Positions 25,739 to 64,000 of a DNA stretch of 64,000 nt are shown here, piece after piece. Origin of the DNA: Plazaster borealis (lineage: Eukaryota > Echinodermata > Asteroidea > Forcipulatida > Labidiasteridae); assembly GCA_021014325.1 (NCBI GenBank), contig JAJGQC010000293.1:36001-100000 (forward strand), read 5' to 3'. The translations under genes and the position numbers were made by a program. A model generated the notes under the pieces. It was not told where the DNA came from and did no database searches. It was given only the letters and a program-made list of their open reading frames with translations. Within the stretch, counting starts at the first letter, position 1, and each line of letters opens with the position of its first letter.

Positions 25739-26814
25739 TTTGACAGTATTTCCGTTAAAACTATTTCTCCAAATGATTGCTCTGTATGAACATTAATGAA
25801 AAGTGAGCTTTCAGACTGAAATAACTAGCATTGTGTTATAAATAGTGCCAGCAAAATGTCAACATTAAATTCACCATTTGGCTGTCATGGAGTTCACTGA
25901 ACGTGTTTGAAGTAATTACATAAACGTCATCAATCAAAACCCTTTTTCACTTTAAAAGGAACGCCGGAACCAACACATATGATGATAAAAAATACAGAAA
26001 TAATATGGCAGACAGGATAAGTGACTTTCACTTTTTTTAATGGTTCAATTTCCACAATGCCTTTATTTTCTGTCATATAAGGATCCTTTTCTTTAAAAAA
26101 TAACTAGTTATTGAACGGATCTCACTGAGTGCATGTAGTATTTTTGAAATAATTCCAACAGAGCAGTTTATTTTGAACATTAAACTGTGTAGAAATGACT
26201 AGATCGGTGTGGTACATTTATTCTCTGTGGATGTAGCGAGAATCTCACTTAATAGTTTGGACGAGTGTGCATCATTTTACCTGAGTTTTTCTTGTACGTG
26301 TAGATGGTGGATACATTTACCTTCACGTTGATCAGTCCGGTTGACTTTATACTGTAATCTACCCTAATTTTCTGTCTGTGGTACTTGATCCATTTCAGTC
26401 CAGTTTCATACGTCCTGGTCCATCATTACTGGGACACTCTTACGCTCGTGTGCACGTTACGCGCAGGCTTGAACTCGTGCCACCCTGGTGTTTTGTACAG
26501 TTACGTCAACATCATTGGTTGGAGATGCCCGTGGTGTGTAAAATACATTTACGCCTAGAAATTTGCGTCCCAGTAATGGCGGAAAACACTGATGTCAGGA
26601 GATCTCGTATGAATTTTTTTTGAGAATAGAACAATAAATTACAACTTGATAGTTTGAATAGCGCTATTCAGGTGTGGCGGGCTTTGGCGTTGATCAGAGT
26701 GAACTACTCTTCAATCAGTATTTGTAGAATTTAAACCTGTTCTTATTAATCTAGCTCTCCTTTTTTTTGTGACATGCATTAAAAATCGAATTTTGTTTTC
26801 TGTTTCTTCTCCAG
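25739..26814. other. Region directly upstream of the mef2 start exon
   Basis: Holds one MEF2-type site (25836) and a repeat-free block at 26160-26620. It ends in the pyrimidine-rich acceptor at 26814, so it is more likely intron than promoter. Confidence 0.4.
25836..25845. promoter_or_regulatory. MEF2-type site upstream of mef2 coding exon 1
   Basis: TTATAAATAG fits YTAWWWWTAR and lies 1.1 kb before the start codon. Confidence 0.25.
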
Positions 26815-26939
26815 ATTGTGAATTTTATTACAACCAGTACTTAGTAAGTGTGTGTGGAACCCTGACAGACACACCACACCCCCCTGCTTAACCCCACCTG
26901 CATAGTGAGAGCCTTTGTGGATACGCACTCACAGACAAG
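26815..26939 (+). other. mef2: 5' UTR part of the mef2 start exon
   Basis: A pyrimidine tract followed by CTCCAG ends at 26814, so an internal exon probably starts at 26815 and carries 125 nt of 5' UTR before the ATG at 26940. A TAA in the reading frame of that ATG at 26889-26891 supports the start choice. The start context is favourable (A at -3, G at +4). If the acceptor is real, at least one non-coding exon and the promoter lie upstream. I cannot place those securely. Confidence 0.6.
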
Positions 26940-57096
<30,157 letters not shown>

Positions 57097-58155
57097 ATAT
57101 AAAGTCACCTGCCCTTGTGGCTGTAATCACCTCCAAATCATCTGTTGCAGCTTCTTCTTCAAAAAAAATAAATAAAAGTTTTTTAAAAACAATAGAGGGC
57201 TAATCCACTGAAATGGACAGAAATTCAATGATAGTTTAAAAGCAGGCGGCTTTTGATTTCAGTTCCAGTGAGTACATTGTACATAACCTTGTATCCAGTG
57301 TTTGAGTGAGATGTCGAGGGTGCCACTCGGGACCCTTGAGGGTGCCATCTGGGGCTCTGTTTCATATCACAGGAAAAAGATGCTGCTTGTTTATTTGTAA
57401 CAAAGCAGGGAACCAGTAGAATTTCAATGACATCAAAAACCTACTGCTCTTAATTGTCTAATGGTGGGTATTACATTTCTTCCATTGCGGTTTATTCCTC
57501 CATTTGGGTGGGAGGGAGGGAGGGAAGTATGATTATCCGTCAGTGAGTTTTGTATACCTGATGGGATAGGTCACTCACTCCAACAAAGTGCAAGTTTATA
57601 TCAAGATTGGAATGTCTAAGATTTGACACACTGTAAAATTTAGTGAGGAGGTACATGCGCATGTTACAGCCGATATTTCAACGCAAAGTTTGCTTGAGGT
57701 GAATTTTCAGGATTCAAGGAGCAAGTTTAGACTAGGTCTCCATTATCGACCGTTGGTCAATAACTGCGCATGCTCACTAACAATCAAGTACCAACGCGGC
57801 TGGTTCAAGTCTTGTGACTAGAATTTTGTCCGAGATTTATATTAACAGATGTATAGGTTATTCTCACATTTTTCTTTTCATTCGTAACCACACCATCAGC
57901 ATTGCAAAAGATTTTGCCATTTTGCAACAACTCCCATGCGTTGTGGTTCTCGTGCACTTTTGTCAAAAAAGCCTTTGATAACCATTGAAGCAATGACAGC
58001 ATTTAGAGTTGCTCCAAATAGTTAACAAGAGAAGGATAACTACAGGTGACTAGAGAGCGTTCAGTTCAACATAGTCCATCAATAGATGAAGATTGTCAAG
58101 GTGGCTGCAGACTGGTCCTGTATGTCTGCTGCCACCAAGAGTTTCAAAGATTCCA

Positions 58156-58322
58156 GGGGGCTTTTTCCCAAACCTCGGCTTGGGCTCTGGAATGGCTTCA
58201 GGCTCTGTTTGATGTTCGTACCAATGTTTGATGTTCGTACCAATGTGCAAAGTTCGCATGGTTCCAAAGCTGCTGATGGAGCCCATAGCCCGAGCCCAAG
58301 ACAAGGTTTGGAAAAATGCCCC
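58156..58322. repeat. Foldback sequence in the mef2 3' region
   Basis: GGGGGCTTTTTCCCAAACC and TTGGGCTC (58156-58187) pair with GAGCCCAAG and GGTTTGGAAAAATGCCCC (58292-58322). The loop contains GATGTTCGTACCAATGT twice. If transcribed in the 3' UTR it would form a long hairpin. Confidence 0.65.
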
Positions 58323-58451
58323 TTTACTTTCCATCCTATCAAGGGATAAAGCAACACATGTCAAGTCTGAGACATTGAAATCAAAATGTTCACTTGCCCT
58401 GACATAAGTCAGTGTACCAGACATAAACACAAGCCGTGTTTGAATCAGTGG

Positions 58452-58509
58452 CTTTGGATCTGGCTATGGCTGCTGCTGTAATAGCCAATAGTTGCAGCCA
58501 GATCCAAAG
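58452..58509. repeat. Inverted repeat, 14-bp perfect arms
   Basis: CTTTGGATCTGGCT (58452-58465) and AGCCAGATCCAAAG (58496-58509). Confidence 0.75.
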
Positions 58510-59228
58510 TAAATTCCATTCATACATTAGCTCATAACTCAAAGAAGGGTTTTTGATGAGTAGGGTGTGGTGTTTTTTTTGTAACTGCCCAGATTTCTTC
58601 CAAAAGGCTGAAGCTGACGTGAACCATTTGTTAGTAATTTTTTTGTAAAAACTCAGTCATCTGCTGTATACTTAAATGTACATGTGATAACGGTGCGGGT
58701 AATATAGTGTTTGTCTTTATATTATGCACGGCCAGTGTGTTGCGGTTGTTCATTGTCTAATTGGTTGCAATTGAATTATTTAAAGTCTGCACTAACTCAC
58801 CTGCACACACCCACGGTTTTCTTAGGTGCCTCCCCTCACCCCATCGCAAACAGTTTACAAAATTAGTTGGCCAAAATGGACTTGGAAGTGGATTTTTGTC
58901 CCCCTTTTTTTTTCTAAAACATTTATTACTATTTTTTTTGGGGGGGAGTTGAAAGACTAAGTAGCTTCGTTCTTGTATATTAAAATTTGTAGAGTGGCTG
59001 TGCCATTGTCATTATTATTATTTTTTTGTTTCCTTGTGCGTTGATTCAGATTTTTATTGACTTTAAATATTGATAACTTTTAGAGACGATTATATATGAA
59101 AGGTTTATACACAAACTATTGGGGGCTGTGCCCCAGAAATTATCCAGAGCTTTTGTATAGACTAGACTATATTCTTCACAAGCAGAATGTTATATTTTTG
59201 TTTGAAATGTGTGACGCTGTATAGTTAA

Positions 59229-59596
59229 AGGCACTGGACACGTTTGGTAATTACTCAAAATATATATTAGCTTAAAAACTTACTTGGTAACGAGCAACGG
59301 GGAGCTGTTGATAGTATAAAACATTGTGAGAAACGACTCCCTCTGAAGTTACCAGGTTTTTGAGAAAGAGGTAATTTTTCACTAAAATATTAAAAGACTT
59401 CAAGCCTGAAGCCTTTTTCAGGCATCTGAAAGCACACAAATTTGTACAACAAGGGTGTTTTTTCTTTCATCATTTTCTTGCAACTTCAATGACCAATTGA
59501 GCCAAAATTTTCACAGGTCTGTTGTTATATGCATATTTCGGGATACACCAAGTGAGAATACTGGTCTTTGACAATTACTAAACGTGTCCAGTGCCT
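59229..59596. mobile_element. TTAA MITE, family B (best copy)
   Basis: Perfect TTAA on both sides (59225-59228 and 59597-59600). Terminal inverted repeats start AGGCACTGGACACGTTTGG and end CCAAACGTGTCCAGTGCCT-like (ACTAAACGTGTCCAGTGCCT). 368 bp, no ORF. A short internal palindrome (CTTCAAGCCTGAAGCCTTTTT) lies in the middle. Non-autonomous; TTAA fits piggyBac or Kolobok, and the AGG start favours Kolobok. Confidence 0.8.
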
Positions 59597-60694
59597 TTAA
59601 GCATGTTTTTTGATTTGTTAAATGCTAATCTCAGAAAACGCTCTGAACCTTCTGTACAAAAAAGAAGCCCTCTTGAATATTTTGGGATACAAGAAAACCT
59701 TGTACATTTTTAAATTTTAACTATGCGGAAACGTTAGTTATTCAATTTTTTCAAAATTTATCGATATATTTCTCAGATAATTTTTATCATGGAATATTGA
59801 ACAATTTCAAGTGATGAAAACCAAAAATATATCACTGATGCAAGATATGAAAACATCACCTGCAACGGGTGAAATGCTTCTTGGTTTAGAGAGTTTCTTT
59901 TGAGATTTGTGTTTGGATGTTTTTCATTTTGTTTAAATTTATAAACAAGTATATGCTGAATGCTGTAATTTGCATTTAGTCTAATTTTCTGTACAGCAAT
60001 TTGTAATTGTTTTCCTTTTTTTTGTGTTGCAAAACATTTTATGATATGCTTTAAACATTTACAGATATCCCGATTTACTTACACGTTTTGTGTTAAACAA
60101 AACAAACGATTGATGTATATTAATTTGAAGTTAACAAATTAAAGTTATTTTAGATTTATATCTCCAACACATCTTCTGCTATATAAATTTTATGTACATA
60201 GCATTCAAGTAATTTAAACGGGCTAGGATGCTGTTTTGTATTAAAACAAATTTTTAAAAATCAAAATAGCAAACTAGTTACATAACTTTCTATAAAAAAA
60301 AGCAAAAAAAATAAACATTAATTAAGCTACAATGAAATATTTTTTTGAATGTGAACTGGAATATTGTTTTTTTCTTTATGATCAGGGAAGACTGGCTTGC
60401 AGCTGTAGAAAACGTTTGTGGGGAAAAAATGATCAGAATGTTGTGACAAATTCAACACGAATTTAAAGTAAAAAACGCATTTTCAGCATAAAGTAAGGCA
60501 TGATCCCACATATTTCGAATCTTGACCCCTATTTTTTGCATTCCTTAATATTTGAGGTGTGTTTCATCCCAGCAGCATCATTACTGACTACCAGTTTATG
60601 TTTTAGACTTTGACCAATCATTATAAAGTGCTAAAACTAAAAACAAATATTGCTTTATAAAATGTGTTCTAATGTTTCTAAACACATAGCTGGA

Positions 60695-60867
60695 AACCTT
60701 GGCCAATCTATAAAGCTGTAAAGCATACAAAAATAGTCTGAGCAAATTTGTCTGCTGAGCAAAAGAAGTGAACCATTCAGAAACAGTATACAGAACATTA
60801 ATGTTTGGCCGGTAACCTGTTTTTTAGCATGACTCGTCTGTGCTAAGCAATTTGTTGTGTAGTAAAG
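60695..60867. mobile_element. Family A MITE, diverged
   Basis: CCAATCTATAAAGCTG, GCTGAGCAAAAGAAG, GGCCGGTAACCTG and TGTGCTAAGCAATTTG are family A landmarks. Abuts the next copy. Confidence 0.5.
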
Positions 60868-61084
60868 GGCCCAATTTCATGGCTCTGCTTAGTAAGCAAA
60901 GAATCGGTGCTTACGGAAGCAGGGAATTCTGTGCTTAAGTCAAGAGTATTTTACTGGTTAGCTTGTGGGCGTGCAAACTCCACAATACTAGGGATTGTTC
61001 GCTTACACAGCTAGTGCAGAAATTTGGCGCTTGCCCTGTATAACCGAAGAATTCGGCGGTAAGCAGAGCCATGAAATTGGGCCC
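60868..61084. mobile_element. Family A-related MITE with a different core
   Basis: Near-exact inverted ends GGGCCCAATTTCATGGCTCT and AGCCATGAAATTGGGCCC, but the interior (ATTCTGTGCTTAAGTCAAG, TAACCGAAGAATTCGGCGG) is unlike other copies. A subfamily. Confidence 0.6.
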
Positions 61085-61208
61085 AACTTGTATGGAGTTG
61101 ATTCCCGTTAATATCACTTTACATTACACGGTATATTAACAGAAACTATAATTCTATGAAGGGAAATCTTTTCTGTGACTAGCAACTTTCCTAGCCACTA
61201 TTAACATC

Positions 61209-61403
61209 AGGGCCTAATTTCATGAAGCTGCTTAAACAGCAAATATTGCTTAACCATTTTCTACTAAGCAAAAATGAAGCAGGATACCAGTTACAGATGG
61301 TACATGTGGGAATGGTATTTTGGCTGGTAACCTTATTCTGGTAAGCATTATTTTGTTGTGCTTAGCTACTTCATCTGCTCAAGCAGCTCTGTGAAATTGG
61401 GCA
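61209..61403. mobile_element. Palindromic MITE, family A
   Basis: GGGCCTAATTTCATGAAGCT to AGCAGCTCTGTGAAATTGGG, with CTACTAAGCAAAAATGAAGC and GCTGGTAACCTTATTCTGG inside. Confidence 0.7.
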
Positions 61404-61453
61404 CAGGTCTTTACCCCCTACACTTGTTGCCATGCAAAACATTGTAATAATAC

Positions 61454-61600
61454 TATAGACCCCTTGCATTATTACTGCTATCGCTGAGGTTAAACAATGG
61501 AAGCGTGTACTCACCACGAACAACTCTCGGCCAATGATAGATCTCCTTTTAACCTCAGTGTGGGCCCTGTTTGAGTGATGTCATATGCAAGGGGTCTATA
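61454..61600. mobile_element. Foldback MITE 1 of a tandem pair
   Basis: TATAGACCCCTTGCAT at the left, ATGCAAGGGGTCTATA at the right, with a further inner pair GCTGAGGTTAAA / TTTAACCTCAGT. Confidence 0.7.
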
Positions 61601-61798
61601 GACGATGTGACCTCTGTTTACATTCAAACCGCCCTCTGTTGACAAAACATTTGTGTCCGCCGGGCAAGAAGACGCGTACTCATGGTAACATTGCGTGTCC
61701 TTTATAGCTGGCTGTCAGTACACAAATGTTTTGCCCGGCGACATGCGCGCGCATCATGTTATGGGTTTTGAATGACGTCAGAGGTCACATCGTCTATA
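61597..61798. mobile_element. Foldback MITE 2, sharing TATA with MITE 1
   Basis: TATAGACGATGTGACCTCTG at the left and its exact inverse CAGAGGTCACATCGTCTATA at the right, plus an inner pair ACAAAACATTTGTGTCCGCC / ACACAAATGTTTTGCCC. The left TATA is the right TATA of MITE 1. Confidence 0.75.
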
Positions 61799-61965
61799 AT
61801 TTTTTTGTAATTAGACTCATTTGTCACAAGTTAAATTTGAAGAATAAACTTACACAAACTACAAACAGACACAACTATTGTGCAGAGGAAAAGAAGTTGC
61901 TATTTTCTTACTAGAAACATAAATCTAAATAATACTTAACTGATCTTGTTTGTAAATATACAGGA

Positions 61966-62128
61966 GGGCCCAATTCCATTTTGCTCAGCAAATTTATCTG
62001 CAAAGCAACGGGAACCAGTTACTAACAGTGTACATTACTCAATAATTTAGCTGGTAACCTGTTCCTGCTAAGCATCTTTGTTGTGCTTAGTAGTTTGCTT
62101 TCATAGCAGCTCTGTGGAATTGTGCCCC
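61966..62128. mobile_element. Palindromic MITE, family A
   Basis: GGGCCCAATTCCATTTTGCT to CAGCTCTGTGGAATTGTGCC with TAGCTGGTAACCTG in the right arm. Confidence 0.6.
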
Positions 62129-64000
62129 GGATGGGAGTGGCCCTCTAGTGCCAAAAGAATACCTTTCAAATATAAACAAATATATATAAACAGATCTTCT
62201 GTAAAAAAAAAAGTACTCAAGTATTTTTCTGACAAAGGTGGCATGAAATCTTGCTGTAAATACTGTTTAATTTCTGTTTTCTGTTTTAATCACTGGAGGT
62301 ATTGCTAATTCCCTGGTGATTATCTAATTAAATCTTTGTATTTCTTTAAACGAGTTGTTGTGAAAGAAAGGAACTGTTCCCTTTTTGTTGTTGTTATTTT
62401 TTTTAGACCAAAGTTGTTGGTGCCTTTATTTCACAGGTGATTATCAATCAACTACAGTTTAAGTTCCATCGTTTATCAGTGTATGACTTCAAATCACCAA
62501 AGTTGTTGTTAGTTTTGGAGCAAGTCTGATGAATCAAAAAAACAATTAGCCAAGGGAACAGTTTGTGTCTTCCATTGTCACGACATTTTAGTGTCATATG
62601 TTTTCCCATGCAGCTGCTTGTAGGACGTATAATTTATACACCCACACTCACTCTGCGTGTCTCCATCGAAACTTGTCCCTTCTCATAAAACTTGTAAGCA
62701 AACAAATTTGCTTAGCACAGAAATATCTTTTTAACTGCAATTCATGTTGATTTGACTGGTTACCCGGCGGCTTTTCTACTAAGCACCGCAATTTGCTTAG
62801 CTGTTTTCTACGGTAACTGCTTGATGGACGTAGGCCTTGGTTACTTGTGTCTTTGATTCTTGCGCAGCTTTGTATCTTCCTATATTCCCTCTACAACATC
62901 TCATTAGAAATCTTGATGATGTTGCAGCCATCGTGGTATTCTGCAGTACACAGGCATGAGAATCTTCCTGTTTAAAGAGGAATTCCTGTTTTTTCCCTTT
63001 CAAATTTGTGGTCTTTGAGTTCAGTGTGAATTTGATATAAAATTTGGGGGTTGAGTAGGGGGTATACATTTGGATTGCGCTAATCCTTCTTCTCTAATCA
63101 GAAATTGTGAGTTTACCCATTTACCTTTGTAATCGTATATCACAGATCGACACACTGTTCGTGAAAAACAGCACGTTAACAATTGCCGCCTGGCTTCCAT
63201 TAGTCTTGGTTCCAAGACGCTCCAGTTACTGTGTAGTCACGAAAACCTAATCGCTATCTAAACCGCTATCACCCACGGACATGCATTTTTGGCGTTTGAT
63301 TTTTTCAGATTTTTTTCGTACGAAATAGATTTCCTGTTTTTTCATCATCGCCCATTCTCATGCCTGAGTACAACCCAATGTAATCAAAGTGAGGCTGGAA
63401 GGCAAAGTAGTCTGGTGCCTTGTTTTGTCAAATGAAGCTCTGTATGTAACATTGATAGTACACAGGGAACAAGATGGTGGCAACATTATAAAGTTATTTT
63501 GGTTTCTGTCTCCATATTATCATCTATTTTGGTTTCAAAAACATCTTCATTGTTTATCAAACAAACTATGTAGTTGTACATTCAACATTAATTCTGTATT
63601 ATTTTGTTGATTACAGAAGCTTAAGGTTATCAATTTGTTTCTTTCTTAATCCATGGACCACTTAATTGTTTTGACTATATTTTGTTTATCCCATTAACAT
63701 CAAGTATTCTGCTCTTTGACCAACATTAAAAAACATTTTGTAAATACTGTTTTAAAAAGTTTTGTATCATGCACATTATTAAAGACAAATTGTTGGAAGA
63801 CAAAGAATGAAAACACTGTGGTCGGTTAGAACACTTTAAGCATAAACTATATGAAGATTCTTAGAATGGTTGACCCGTTCCTTTTAACTCAAAACACTGG
63901 GGAGGATTTACTTTCTTGTGGGTAAGCAGAAAAATATTCCGTTCAAACTCAACCCAAGTTATGCACAGTAACCCTTGGCAACTATTTTTTTTAAAATCCT
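62129..64000. other. 3' flanking sequence
   Basis: One old family A fragment (62675-62815) and otherwise AT-rich sequence. No exon of a next gene seen. Confidence 0.4.
62675..62815. mobile_element. Family A-like fragment
   Basis: CCCTTCTCATAAAACTTGTA, AATTTGCTTAGCACAG, CTGGTTACCCGGCGG and AATTTGCTTAGCTG. The ends are eroded. Confidence 0.4.

Larger units (their letters stand above)
57097..59224 (+). other. mef2: mef2 3' UTR and proximal 3' region
   Basis: No convincing ORF follows the stop. AATAAA occurs at 57167-57172 and again at 57171-57176, only about 70 nt downstream, and could make a short 3' end; longer 3' UTRs are usual for MEF2, so the true end is unknown. The stretch holds two foldback sequences (58156-58322 and 58452-58509) and low-complexity T/G runs near 58905-58950. 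Confidence 0.5.

Noticed and set aside
58050..58430. ORFs on both strands in the 3' region
   Set aside because: Produced by the foldback sequence at 58156-58322; no coding signal.

Overview
The window is animal nuclear DNA: AT-rich, intron-rich and full of short dispersed repeats. It holds one recognisable gene, a MEF2 (myocyte enhancer factor 2) MADS-box transcription factor, on the + strand. The N-terminal 86 residues are almost identical to vertebrate MEF2. The repeat content (short TTAA-flanked MITEs, palindromic foldback elements, tRNA-derived SINEs) looks like an echinoderm genome. A sea star is my best guess, but this is inference and no database was searched.

Layout. 1-26.8 kb is non-coding upstream or 5' intron sequence with repeats; one or two possible 5' UTR exons are only weakly supported. 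The first coding exon of mef2 is at 26940-26993 and the second at 30486-30689. A 16.1-kb second coding intron follows (30690-46805). It contains a decayed THAP-domain transposon (36343-37471), several unique-looking blocks that could be enhancers, and a palindromic MEF2 site close to two RFX X-boxes (39.9-40.1 kb). Coding exons 3-8 lie at 46806-46952, 47855-48164, 53590-53759, 54692-54812, 56233-56386 and 56844-57096. All junction phases agree and give a 470-residue protein. A 78-nt phase-1/phase-1 segment at 49719-49796 looks like an in-frame cassette exon encoding an acidic SVSED motif. From 57097 onward come the 3' UTR and flanking repeats.

Mobile DNA. Several MITE families share a TTAA target site and termini beginning AGG or GGG. 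The 1.1-kb THAP element has the same kind of ends, which suggests a Kolobok-like superfamily behind the MITEs. There are also palindromic GGGCCCAATTTCATAGAGCT elements in more than ten copies, GGCCTGGAATT elements, SINEs with tRNA-Leu-like and other tRNA-like heads, and minisatellites of 14, 23 and 34 bp inside mef2 introns.

How it works together. The only protein-coding function supported is MEF2: DNA binding and dimerisation by exons 1-3, transactivation by exons 4-8, a phospho-dependent SUMO motif and a C-terminal NLS in exon 8. MEF2-type sites in upstream and intronic DNA suggest possible autoregulation, which is unproven.
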